From assembly GCA_030613785.1 (NCBI GenBank), contig JAUWLF010000027.1, positions 1 through 42,728 of the forward strand: DNA of 42,728 bases. Reading direction: 5' to 3'. The notes under the pieces are model-generated. The model had not been told where the DNA came from. It did not search any database and saw nothing but the letters and a program-made list of their open reading frames with translations. Numbering within the stretch: the first letter of the stretch is position 1; each line of letters opens with the position of its first letter. This document shows, piece after piece, positions 21,044-28,910 of the stretch. The translations under genes and the position numbers were made by a program. Source of the DNA: Chloroflexota bacterium (lineage in GTDB: Bacteria; Chloroflexota; Anaerolineae; UBA7937; B3-Chlor).

Positions 21044-22555
21044 ATGGCAAAGGCAGTGATGCCGATAGCGTACGTGGTGAAGAAGTTCCTCTCGGATATT
21101 CGATGGTTCTCCAAGCTGGTGATCGGTCGTCCTCTACGTGAGTATCAACTGGCCCCTGCGTACGCGATCCTGGACTCTGTGCTGAACCAACGAGGCATGT
21201 CTTTCGCGGTGGTCTTTTCGCGGCAAGCCGGCAAGAATGAGGTCTCCGCTCAGCTAGAAGCCTACCTGCTCAACCTCTACCAACGCAAAGGCGGCTACAT
21301 CGTCAAGGCGGCGCCGACCTACAAGCCCCAACTGATCAACTCCAAGCTGCGGCTCGAAGAGTGCCTGGACAACGACTGGAATCGTGGCCAGGTTCGCGGC
21401 AAAGAGGGGTACATGATCTTCCTGGGCAAAGCTGGCTGCGTCTTCCTGTCGGCGGACCCTTCAAGTAGTGTGGTCGGTGCGACGGCGTCGATCATGTTGG
21501 AGTGCGACGAAGCGCAGGACGTCGACGAAGACAAGTGGGAGGTCGACTTCACTCCGATGGCTGCCTCGACGAACGCGACACGGGTGTTCTACGGAACCGT
21601 CTGGACGTCGAAAACGATGCTGGCGAAGATATGCCGGCGTCTGCTGGTCGACGAAGAGAGCGACGGCCGGCAGCGCGTCTTTTACGTGGACTGGGAGGCC
21701 GTCGCGAACGAGGTCCCACAGTACGGCGAGTACGTGAAGCAGGAGATTCGCCGCAAGGGACGTCACCACCCCATGATCAAAACGCAGTACTACCTGGAAG
21801 AAATCGACTCTGAGGGGAGGATGTTCGACGACCGTCGGCAAGCGCTGATGCAGGGGAGCCACGAGCGCTTGACGTTGCCCATAGAGAAGGCAATCTACGC
21901 TGCGACGTTGGACGTGGCTGGCGAGGACGAAGAGATGACTGGCGACGAGCTACGGGCTACGAAGCCTCGGAAGGACTCGACGGTGGCCACGATCTTCGAG
22001 GTCGATCTGCGGACGATGAAAGACCCTCTCCTGGCTGCGCCGTCCTACAAGGTGGTGGACGTCTTCATGGACACCGGGACGAAGCACACCCACCTGTACG
22101 GCAAGCTGCGGGCTTACTTCGAGCACTGGCAAGTTCGGCGGATCGTTGCGGACGCCTCTGGCGTTGGCGCTGGCCTGGTGTCGTTCCTCTCCAGCCGGCA
22201 AGCCTTCGGTGCGCGTGTGATCCCTTTCCAGTTCTCGCCTCCAAAACGGAAGAGTGACCTCGGTTGGGACTTCCTGACGGTGGTGGAGACGGGACGGTTC
22301 AAGATGTACCGCGACGACGGCTCGGAGGACTGGCGGGACTTCTGGCTGCAAGTGGACGAATGCCGCTATGAGGTGTCAGAAGGCGAAGAGAAGCGCATGA
22401 AGTGGGGCGTTGTGGACGCGAAGATACACGACGACCGTGTAATCTCGGCTGCGCTGGTTGCAGAGCTTGACAAGCTGAAATGGAGTCTACCAGGCAAGTC
22501 CGTGATCATCGAGGCCGACGACGTCCTGGACGAGATCGACGCTGGCAAGTTCTAG
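21044..22555 (+). CDS. Phage terminase large subunit
   Basis: 503 residues. The ATPase part has a Walker-A-like S-R-Q-A-G-K-N-E (59-66) and a Walker B M-L-E-C-D-E-A-Q-D (151-159). The nuclease part has its first acidic residue in A-T-L-D-V-A-G-E-D-E (D290), a middle A-D-A-S-G-V-G segment near 370, and a late D-D-R-V-I-S-A-A-L-V segment. Large terminase cuts the DNA concatemer and pumps it into the prohead through the portal. It lies downstream of portal, capsid and neck genes, the reverse of the common terminase-portal-capsid order. The ATG is preceded by GGGAAGGGGGTAAC. No obvious small subunit lies beside it. Confidence 0.9.
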   Translation: MAKAVMPIAYVVKKFLSDIRWFSKLVIGRPLREYQLAPAYAILDSVLNQRGMSFAVVFSRQAGKNEVSAQLEAYLLNLYQRKGGYIVKAAPTYKPQLINSKLRLEECLDNDWNRGQVRGKEGYMIFLGKAGCVFLSADPSSSVVGATASIMLECDEAQDVDEDKWEVDFTPMAASTNATRVFYGTVWTSKTMLAKICRRLLVDEESDGRQRVFYVDWEAVANEVPQYGEYVKQEIRRKGRHHPMIKTQYYLEEIDSEGRMFDDRRQALMQGSHERLTLPIEKAIYAATLDVAGEDEEMTGDELRATKPRKDSTVATIFEVDLRTMKDPLLAAPSYKVVDVFMDTGTKHTHLYGKLRAYFEHWQVRRIVADASGVGAGLVSFLSSRQAFGARVIPFQFSPPKRKSDLGWDFLTVVETGRFKMYRDDGSEDWRDFWLQVDECRYEVSEGEEKRMKWGVVDAKIHDDRVISAALVAELDKLKWSLPGKSVIIEADDVLDEIDAGKF

Positions 22556-22564
22556 GAGGCGGCT

Positions 22565-23053
22565 ATGATGGACACGTGGCGTGTGGTGCTGATCGCGTTG
22601 ACGATGATCATGGAGGCTCGCGGTCAGCCAGAGCTTGGAAAAGCGATGGTGGCCCAGGTGATCATGAATCGAGGGGGCCAGGAGATGGTAGAACAGGTGG
22701 TCTTTGCACCTGGACAGTTCGCGGTGTGGGCACCCGACAGGTTGGGACCTGGTCACTCGCTGCGGCTGGCGGTGCTGGTGTGTCACTCGATCGGGGCTTT
22801 TCCGGATGATCCTTGGTGTGTGGAGCGGTTCATGGAGGGGTGCTGTCCTGACTGGCGGGGATTGACGATCGGCGACGCCGAGTATTGGGAGGGAGTGCTG
22901 GGGATCGCGGTCTTCGTTTATGCTGGCGAGTGGGATGTTCCTCCGGAGCTTGCTGACAAGACTCACTTCGATAATCCGAAGTTCTGGCCAGAGGGTTTAC
23001 CACCCTGGCTACAAGATTGCGTGGAGGTAGGCGATCATGTCTTCTGCAAGTGA
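22565..23053 (+). CDS. Cell wall hydrolase, SleB-like
   Basis: 162 residues. It begins with a short hydrophobic stretch and the family signature I-M-E-A-R-G-Q-P-E-L-G-K-A-M-V-A-Q-V-I-M-N-R, in which Glu17 is the likely catalytic acid. F-A-P-G-Q-F-A-V-W and late aromatic motifs follow (H-F-D-N-P-K-F-W-P). SleB/CwlJ-type enzymes are known lytic transglycosylases of peptidoglycan; in a phage this serves release or entry. The start has GGAGG 7 nt upstream and follows the terminase by 9 nt. The last codons overlap the next small gene. Confidence 0.78.
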   Translation: MMDTWRVVLIALTMIMEARGQPELGKAMVAQVIMNRGGQEMVEQVVFAPGQFAVWAPDRLGPGHSLRLAVLVCHSIGAFPDDPWCVERFMEGCCPDWRGLTIGDAEYWEGVLGIAVFVYAGEWDVPPELADKTHFDNPKFWPEGLPPWLQDCVEVGDHVFCK

Positions 23054-23204
23054 TGTGAGATGGAAGTACCTTGGAGATGCGGGACGGGGGCTGCTGTATG
23101 GCCTCTGCCTGGGGCTGGTGATCACTTTGGCAGTCGGTTCTCTCGGTGTAGTGGTGGGTCACTACTGCCTGGTGCCGGTGCCGCCTGGGTGGTGTCCTTG
23201 GTGA
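23037..23204 (+). CDS. 55-residue single-span membrane protein (holin candidate)
   Basis: ATG at 23037, inside the end of the hydrolase gene, with GGAGG about 9 nt upstream. The product has a polar start (M-S-S-A-S-D-V-R-W-K-Y), a long glycine-rich membrane helix (L-L-Y-G-L-C-L-G-L-V-I-T-L-A-V-G-S-L-G-V) and a Pro/Trp-rich end (P-V-P-P-G-W-C-P-W). Overlap with a muralytic enzyme is typical of a lysis cassette, so a holin or holin-like role is likely but unproven. Confidence 0.55.
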   Translation: MSSASDVRWKYLGDAGRGLLYGLCLGLVITLAVGSLGVVVGHYCLVPVPPGWCPW

Positions 23205-23300
23205 CAGGAGGACGTCGGCGCCAGCTGAGCTCTGTATCCAAAGTCGACGCGCCGCGATCCGGAGATGCGGCGACGGCTCTGCGGCGCGGCGCGGCGCGGA

Positions 23301-23350
23301 GGACGGGGGGCCGCCTGGATTATTGTTGCGTCTTATTCGGCCCCCCGTCC
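23301..23350. repeat. 13-bp perfect hairpin
   Basis: GGACGGGGGGCCG (23301-23313) and CGGCCCCCCGTCC (23338-23350) enclose a 24-nt A/T-richer loop. It is the first of three large folded elements in a 516-bp stretch without a gene. Confidence 0.65.
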
Positions 23351-23366
23351 GGAGTGCCGTTAGTGA

Positions 23367-23495
23367 GCTCGCCCGCTCTACATAAAAGATTTATGTCGAG
23401 GCGAGCGGAGGGGATGCCGGCGGGCGCAGCCCGTCGGCACCCTTCGCACTATGCGGCATAGTGCGAAGGGCCTCCGCGAGCCGTAGCGGGCGAGC
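23367..23495. ncRNA. Candidate multi-branched structured element
   Basis: Outer arms GCTCGCCCGCT (23367-23377) and AGCGGGCGAGC (23485-23495) pair perfectly. Inside lie ACATAAA-AGA-TTTATGT, a CGGAGG / CCTCCG closing stem, GCCGGCGGGC-GCA-GCCCGTCGGC with one mismatch, and a 31-nt perfect palindrome (23440-23470; arms CCCTTCGCACTATGC and its complement). That is at least five nested stems in 129 bp with no reading frame of note. An RNA or a DNA cruciform element is possible. No promoter was found, so transcription would come from the lysis genes upstream. Confidence 0.5.
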
Positions 23496-23507
23496 GAACG
23501 GAAGGCG

Positions 23508-23550
23508 TGGTGACAGGGCCTGGCCATCGATGCCGGCGGTCTGTCTGCAA
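23508..23550. repeat. Palindromic phage-module element, 43 bp (copy e1)
   Basis: TGGTGACAG left arm, degenerate CTGTCTGCAA right arm, inner GGCCATCGATGCC palindrome. Confidence 0.6.
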
Positions 23551-23560
23551 GGTGAGCGTA

Positions 23561-23655
23561 GGTCATCCGGCGGGCTTGCGTCAGCAATCCCGCGCCGAGC
23601 GGAGGGCTGCGAGCGTCAGCGAGCATCCCGTGAGCGAAGGCGGTACCGGATGACC
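23561..23655. repeat. Long inverted-repeat element
   Basis: GGTCATCCGG (23561-23570) and CCGGATGACC (23646-23655) are perfect 10-bp arms. Inside is a second stem-loop (TTGC-GTCA-GCAA). It sits between two palindromic elements as if inserted there. Confidence 0.55.
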
Positions 23656-23662
23656 GGAGCGA

Positions 23663-23705
23663 TGGCGACAACGATCGTGACCCGGGCGCCGCGATCTGTC
23701 GCCAA
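23663..23705. repeat. Palindromic phage-module element, 43 bp (copy e2)
   Basis: TGGCGACA and TGTCGCCA arms with compensating T-to-C and A-to-G changes that keep the pairing. The inner part holds CGATCG. The ribosome site and start of the lysin gene follow. Confidence 0.7.
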
Positions 23706-23720
23706 TGAATGGAGGATGGC

Positions 23721-25787
23721 ATGGCTATTCTGAGGCCTGGGCTACACTTTCACAACGCGAGCGGGATTACTCCGGCCGACGTCGACATTGTGCGGCGCTG
23801 GTCGCCTCTGAGCCTCTTGGAGGCGATGGACGGCGTGGTCAATGACCAGGTGGTGCTGCTGCGGGACTGTTGGTTCATGGCGGGGTGTCCTCCGCTGGTG
23901 TTGCGGCGGTACTACGAGCCGCGACGTGGAGGACCCAACGTGTGGGGTGCCCATGCGATGGAGAGCGTGATCCTGGCCAAGAAGTGCGTGGCTGCCGGCA
24001 TTCCCGTCGAGAAGCTGATCCTGAAGCCCTTCAACGAACCGAACATGCCGTCCTGGGCAAATTGGGAGGGGTTCGGCGACAAAGAGGCCGACATAGTCCG
24101 GTACAACGAGGCGCTGCTGCTGTTCATCGGGATAGCGAAGAGGGAGTTACCAGGGATTCGGATCGGTGGGCCTCACCTGACGGGCGGCAATCGGGACGTG
24201 CGCTTTCCGAGTGACCCTGTGGGCGTGTACTACTATCACGGAGCGACGGGCCTGTTCAAGGCGAGCCGATGCAGCGATGCCCTGGAGGCGCTGGACGTCC
24301 ATTTCGTGCACACCTACGGCATGCAACCTGGCCAGTATTCCGACCGCGCTCACGGTTTGCGGTTTCTCGAGTACGAGAAGTACCTCAAGGGCAAGGACAT
24401 CTACATCGTCGAAGGTGCCTATGGCATCTCCTCCGGTCAAGCTGCTGACCAGAACACGGTGCGCGCTCAAGAGACCGCTGCTTACCTGCGGCTGCTGGGG
24501 GAGAAGTACCCTCAAGTGAAGGGGATCGCGCTGTGGATCGGCGGCGATCCTGGTGTGGGCTGGTTTGCGTTCTGTCACAGCAACGGGCCGAACCCTGAAT
24601 CTCACAGACCCGTCGTGTACGCGGTCGAGGCTGCCTGCCACGAAGGGGAACCTGAGCCTCCGCCTCCTGAGCCTCCTGCGCCTCCTGAGCCATCCGGTTA
24701 TGTTGACTTCGACGGTTTGAGTGACCGGATGGTGTTGATGGTGAGAGTGCTGCCTGCGTCGAATGAGGACGCGCCTCACTGGAAGGTGGAGCGGATCGAG
24801 GTACAGCCAGAGGCCGATCACCAGAGCATGTTCGCGGTGCTGCCGGTGGGTAGCAAGGCGATCGTGCAGTTCTCGTGGGCTGGTGGTCAAGAAACGGCAA
24901 GTGCGAAGGCAGATGCCTTGGCACCGATGGGTGCAAGGGAGTGGGCCGCCTCGATGCCGATGTTCGAGCCTTGGGGGGCGTACAGCGTCGCAGTGGTCGG
25001 CAACAGCGAGAAGGTGACGGGGCTTGGTCTCTATGCGGACGACCTCAACGTAGACTACAAGGGGCATCATCCGGTGGTGGTGAAGTTCAGGCGAGCGGAA
25101 GGAGTGGAGCCTGAGCCTCCCGCTCCACCACCACCGGTGCCGCCTCCATTACCGCCTCCGCCGCCTCCTCCTGATCCTGGCGAAGACGTCTACAAGCTGA
25201 TGAAGGCGTTCCCTCGTGCTGGAATCGCTCACGTGGTTGATTTGCGTGACGAAATAGAATCCTTCTCGGACATGGTGGCGCTAAGAAAGCGGTGGCGGCT
25301 ATTTGACGTCATCCGGCTGGCTGTGGTGCACCACAGCGGTTCGGACTTCAAGGGCCAGACACCTCTCTCCATCGCGAGGTACAGGGTGGAGGAGAAGGGG
25401 GATCCGACGATCCCGTATCACTTCTGCGTGGACTTCGATGGCCGGCTGTCGTTCACGGCGCGCCTCTGCTACAGTCTGCCTAACAGCGGCAAGTCTGTTG
25501 CCAATGAGGAATCGGTCTCGGTGTGTGTGCTCGGTGACTACCGCAAGAATGAGATGCGGCCGACGCTCGCTCAGTTGGACACCCTGCGCCGTCTGATCTG
25601 GTACGTGCTACCTGAGTTCCTGGGTGGCGATTGGGGGCGCTATCGTGGGTTCTACGTCATCCCTCATGGGCGTCTGGTGGCTACGGAGTGTCCTGGCGAG
25701 AATCTGGTGAGGTCGCTGGTGTGGTTGGGGATGTGGCCAGAGCTAGGCTTTTTTCGGGGGAAGCCGGCTGGTGACCGGTTGCTTTGA
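23721..25787 (+). CDS. Modular phage lysin: glycoside-hydrolase-like barrel, beta domain and amidase
   Basis: 688 residues from the ATG at 23721, with GGAGG 5 nt upstream; an earlier in-frame ATG at 23709 overlaps that site. Residues 1-310 look like a clan-A-type TIM barrel: K-P-F-N-E-P with Glu106 as likely acid/base and Y-I-V-E-G-A-Y-G with Glu231 as likely nucleophile. A Pro-rich linker (about 312-324) leads to a beta-sandwich-like domain (about 328-460). A second linker (about 463-486) with a nine-proline stretch leads to an N-acetylmuramoyl-L-alanine amidase of the Ami_2/PGRP type: V-V-H-H-S-G (His537/538), P-Y-H-F, H649 and C657 as zinc ligands. Two catalytic modules in one chain suggest an endolysin or virion-associated wall enzyme. 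Confidence 0.8.
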   Translation: MAILRPGLHFHNASGITPADVDIVRRWSPLSLLEAMDGVVNDQVVLLRDCWFMAGCPPLVLRRYYEPRRGGPNVWGAHAMESVILAKKCVAAGIPVEKLILKPFNEPNMPSWANWEGFGDKEADIVRYNEALLLFIGIAKRELPGIRIGGPHLTGGNRDVRFPSDPVGVYYYHGATGLFKASRCSDALEALDVHFVHTYGMQPGQYSDRAHGLRFLEYEKYLKGKDIYIVEGAYGISSGQAADQNTVRAQETAAYLRLLGEKYPQVKGIALWIGGDPGVGWFAFCHSNGPNPESHRPVVYAVEAACHEGEPEPPPPEPPAPPEPSGYVDFDGLSDRMVLMVRVLPASNEDAPHWKVERIEVQPEADHQSMFAVLPVGSKAIVQFSWAGGQETASAKADALAPMGAREWAASMPMFEPWGAYSVAVVGNSEKVTGLGLYADDLNVDYKGHHPVVVKFRRAEGVEPEPPAPPPPVPPPLPPPPPPPDPGEDVYKLMKAFPRAGIAHVVDLRDEIESFSDMVALRKRWRLFDVIRLAVVHHSGSDFKGQTPLSIARYRVEEKGDPTIPYHFCVDFDGRLSFTARLCYSLPNSGKSVANEESVSVCVLGDYRKNEMRPTLAQLDTLRRLIWYVLPEFLGGDWGRYRGFYVIPHGRLVATECPGENLVRSLVWLGMWPELGFFRGKPAGDRLL

Positions 25788-25866
25788 TAACGAGTGGGAG
25801 GCAAAGGCGTGGAGGCTGGCTGTGGAGAGAGATCACGGGCTGGCGACGTCGCTGGACTGGCAGGAA

Positions 25867-26358
25867 TGGTGACAGATGGGGATGGCCAGGGGTGATCATG
25901 CTGTCACCAAGTGAGGGCTGGGGTGGTGACAGTCGATGCTGGGCCCAGCGATCACGGTGGCACCAATGGTGACAGCGCCACGTGGCCCGGGCAACGATCG
26001 TGACACCAATGCTGGTGACAGGATTGGAGGTGGCCAGATGCCGGTGTGTCTCCAAAGTGGTGACATTTTGGTGGCATCGATGGAGCGGTTCTGTGTCCAA
26101 AGTGGCGACAGTGATGGCCACGACGTCGGTGGCTTTTGTCTCCAAGATGGTGACAGCGACGCCGCTGATCAGTTGCCGGTGTGTCTCCAAGATGGCGACA
26201 GGTTTTTTTGCTCGAGGGACGGGATTGTGCCCAAAGGGGCGAGGCTGGACTGGCGACAACAGAGCTCCCGATCGGGACCGCGGCGGCAAGGTTTTGTCTC
26301 CAAGATGGTGACAGGGGTGGTCTGGCTCCGATCTGCTGGAGACGGATTCTGTCACCAA
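25867..26358. repeat. Array of ten palindromic elements before the tail gene
   Basis: Units start at 25867, 25924, 25967, 26013, 26058, 26103, 26148, 26193, 26251 and 26306. Each has a TGG(T/C)GACA left arm and a TGTCnCCAA-type right arm. Six are exactly 43 bp, two 53, one 44 and one 42, with a common period of 45. Inner parts differ but most carry their own palindrome: GCTGGGCCCAGC, GCCACGTGGC, CATCGATG, TGATCA, CTCGAG, CCCGATCGGG. The joints between units are themselves palindromic (TGTCTCCAAGATGGTGACAG). The last unit is followed by AAGGGAGGGTGTGAG and the tail gene ATG. Solo copies lie only in the phage module. Confidence 0.8.
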
Positions 26359-26371
26359 GGGAGGGTGTGAG

Positions 26372-28513
26372 ATGAAGAGTCTAACGGCGACGTTACTGGC
26401 AGCGCAGAAGAAGACGAGGGCAAAGCCTTACGTCTCCGTGCTCCTATGGGACAACCTGGGGGCCGATCTGCGGCTGACCTGGTCTCAGTTGTACAGCGAT
26501 GCTGTGAATGACCGCCCGATGGCCATGTGCATCGCTGGTGACAATTCTATCGTGCGGGCCTATTCGCAGGGTGTGGGCAACCTCAAGTGGCAGCGGATTA
26601 CGGACCCGACGGTCGAGGCTCAATGGAACACCTGGACTGACGCCTCGACTCAGTGCTCTCACATGAATCAGATCTACCTCGTGGCGCAGACGTCTGGGGC
26701 CTACGTGTGGCTGTTCTATATCTCGCGGTCTGACCTGATCCTGTACTGCCGCGAAAGCAGCGACTACGGCGCGTCCTGGGGTGCGGCGGCGACGGTGAAG
26801 ACGGTCAGTGCCGGCAGCGAGTTGGAGAGCGTCTGCGCTGCGGTGAGCACGGGCACGGATCTGATCTGTTTCTTCTCGACGGGTGTGGCTGGTGCATACG
26901 ATGTGAGGCTATGGAGAGTCAAGCGGACGTCGGGGTCCTGGGGATCGGCGACGGTGTGGACAAACTCTCCGGTCTACAGGGTGCGGGGCATGACGTGCCA
27001 CAAGACAGACGACTACAATATGGTCTTCGGGGCCGAGCAAGCGGGCACGGAGTTCGGGTTCGAGACGGCGTCGCCTCGGGTGTGGTGCCTCTATAAGGTG
27101 GTGTATGGGAACGGCTACAATGTGGCCTCGGACACGTGGTCGGCGTCGGAGATCGTCGAGCGGGCCGATGCCGGCACGGCCTTTGCCTCTGCGTGGCCGT
27201 CTCTGACCTACGTGGACCTTCACCGGATGTTGTTCACGGGCTACCTGGTCGGCGAGGACTATTCGCGAGTGATGCGGATGCGTGGGTTCTATGGGGACGA
27301 GTTCATGAACACGGAGTGGACTGATCCGTTTCCGTTCAAGGCCGAAGGCGGTCCCTTCGGCATGGTCACGGCGTACAGGCCGAACGGTGATGGCTACGTG
27401 TACGCTTGCTGCTCGAACGCTGCCTATCGCGCCTCGGCTGCTGGCGACGCACAGGTGGACGTGAGCTCGCGGGTGGTGAAGTACAGGGCTGTCGACCGGT
27501 GGACGGGCCACAAGGGGTCCGGTGTCTCGATCGACTACGGCCAGATGATCGCGCCGGAGATCTACGCCGAGATCTGGCTGGACAACAGCGATGGAGGTCT
27601 CAACACGCTGGGGTCTGGCGCGTTCGCTTGTTTCAAGCGAGGGGCGCAGGTGGTTCTTCGTCGTGGCTACAAGACGACTGACGGGAATGAGTACTCGCCC
27701 TGGCCGGGGCTGTGGCTGGAGGATTACGAGTACGTGGTGGACTTTCGCGGCAAGTCCTACCTGGTGATGTACTGCATCGGACCTTGGGGGCAGTTCTCAG
27801 GGATGGCTGCTCAGCGGCAGTACCATTGGGAGGACGACGACGAGACGGTGGCAGCGATCGCGACGAGGGTGTTCGCGTTGGCGGGGTTCCGGTTGACTGA
27901 GCACGCTGGCGAGGCGTCGTCTGAAATCTCGACGCTGAAACCGTCGATACTGATTCACCCTGGCCAGGACTTGCGGGGTGCTGCGCTAGGCGTCTTGTCG
28001 AAGGTCTCGGACTTCGTGTTCTGGGAGCAAACGACGGCGTACCTCAAGGAATTGAGGGACGACGAGGCGAGCGATTACACCTATGCCGACTCTGGCGAGC
28101 ATGTGATCATCGCTGGGCGCTACGGCATCCGGACGCCTGCTTACAATCACATCGAGGTCTTTTCGGGGCTGAGTCCGACGGGGATCCCGATCTTCGGCGA
28201 CGAGGTCGACTATGACGAGGTCGACCTGATTGGCCATCGTCTGCAGAAGGTGTTCGACTATGCCTATGATACGAATGCGGAGTGCGATGCTCGGTCGGTG
28301 TCTCAATTGCGGAAGCACGACGCCACGAAGAAGCGAGGCGAGATCGTGACTCTGCCGAACGTGGGGCTGGTGTTGCTGGACGCGGTGACGATCACCGACA
28401 GCCGAGCGGGTATCTCCTCGGAGGTCTACAGGGTGCGAGGGATCGAGGAAACCTATGACACGACCAAGCATCCGATGATCTATCGGCAGAAGGTGACGCT
28501 GGGTTCTCGGTAG
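26372..28513 (+). CDS. Phage tail/baseplate-hub protein with sialidase-like repeats
   Basis: 713 residues, no signal peptide. The first 350 residues contain repeats with S-x-D-x-G-x-x-W patterns (D-Y-G-A-S-W-G) and aromatic strands, typical of BNR/beta-propeller folds. The second half resembles tail hub or fibre-base proteins: W-L-E-D-Y-E-Y-V-V-D, then L-K-E-L-R-D-D-E-A, then D-A-V-T-I-T-D-S-R-A-G-I-S-S-E-V-Y-R-V-R and a closing Q-K-V-T-L-G-S-R. Host binding is inferred. The gene is directly preceded by the ten-unit palindromic array. Its last 20-48 codons recur at 30140, 31080, 34667 and 37224, which marks this 3' end as a site of repeated recombination. Confidence 0.7.
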   Translation: MKSLTATLLAAQKKTRAKPYVSVLLWDNLGADLRLTWSQLYSDAVNDRPMAMCIAGDNSIVRAYSQGVGNLKWQRITDPTVEAQWNTWTDASTQCSHMNQIYLVAQTSGAYVWLFYISRSDLILYCRESSDYGASWGAAATVKTVSAGSELESVCAAVSTGTDLICFFSTGVAGAYDVRLWRVKRTSGSWGSATVWTNSPVYRVRGMTCHKTDDYNMVFGAEQAGTEFGFETASPRVWCLYKVVYGNGYNVASDTWSASEIVERADAGTAFASAWPSLTYVDLHRMLFTGYLVGEDYSRVMRMRGFYGDEFMNTEWTDPFPFKAEGGPFGMVTAYRPNGDGYVYACCSNAAYRASAAGDAQVDVSSRVVKYRAVDRWTGHKGSGVSIDYGQMIAPEIYAEIWLDNSDGGLNTLGSGAFACFKRGAQVVLRRGYKTTDGNEYSPWPGLWLEDYEYVVDFRGKSYLVMYCIGPWGQFSGMAAQRQYHWEDDDETVAAIATRVFALAGFRLTEHAGEASSEISTLKPSILIHPGQDLRGAALGVLSKVSDFVFWEQTTAYLKELRDDEASDYTYADSGEHVIIAGRYGIRTPAYNHIEVFSGLSPTGIPIFGDEVDYDEVDLIGHRLQKVFDYAYDTNAECDARSVSQLRKHDATKKRGEIVTLPNVGLVLLDAVTITDSRAGISSEVYRVRGIEETYDTTKHPMIYRQKVTLGSR

Positions 28514-28848
28514 GCGAGCGGCGCGAGCGGCCGTGGGGTTCGCTCTCTCATCCACGACACCGCGGCACCTCGGACGCTGAGCGCCGCCCTGAGCTTGCCG
28601 AAGGGTAGAGCCGCTCACCTTGAGTAGTCCTGAGTAGGTGCGAAGCACCGTACCGAAGCACGTATCGAAGGGGGTAGCAGCGGGCCGAAGCAGTACCTGT
28701 CCTGAGCACGATGGAAGGGTCGAAGGGCGCGCTGAAGCAGGCCACCGGCGCCAACCCCCGTGTCCCTCGATACGCGATCCACGTTGTTCCGGGCTGCTCA
28801 GGATGGTGGAACAACCTCTGCCCGGTACCCACGTTCCGCCGTCAGCCT
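28514..28848. other. Non-coding stretch with REP-like fragments
   Basis: No gene seen. The stretch carries several fragments of the CCTGAG...CGAAGGG type (near 28577-28606, 28625-28675, 28695-28725), rearranged relative to 1518 and 2740. The promoter of the next cassette follows. Confidence 0.5.
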
Positions 28849-28877
28849 CTGTCACTTGCGGCAAAATCTGATATAAT
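28849..28877 (+). promoter_or_regulatory. Promoter of the DUF4258/YgiT pair
   Basis: CTGTCA (28849-28854), 17-bp spacer, TATAAT (28872-28877). The segment GGCAAAATCTGATATAAT resembles those at about 29658 and 39085 before other cargo genes. Confidence 0.65.
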
Positions 28878-28910
28878 CAGTGTAGCCGTTGGTCCCTCAA
28901 GGGAGCGTGA

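Noticed and set aside
23367..23495. Retron msr-msd RNA
   Set aside because: The outer inverted arms, short stem-loop and long hairpin are retron-like, but no reverse transcriptase is encoded in the window.
25867..26358. CRISPR array
   Set aside because: The period is regular and the joint sequence is palindromic, but the repeats are degenerate, the spacers are themselves palindromes, solo copies stand before other genes, and no cas gene is present.
25936..26370. A gene with 15-residue repeats running through the palindromic array
   Set aside because: The 45-bp period keeps frames open by itself. There is no ribosome site, and the same motif occurs in plainly non-coding gaps.
12916..28513. 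Attachment sites or a tRNA target for the phage-like module
   Set aside because: No tRNA gene and no matching direct repeats were found at the two borders by eye.
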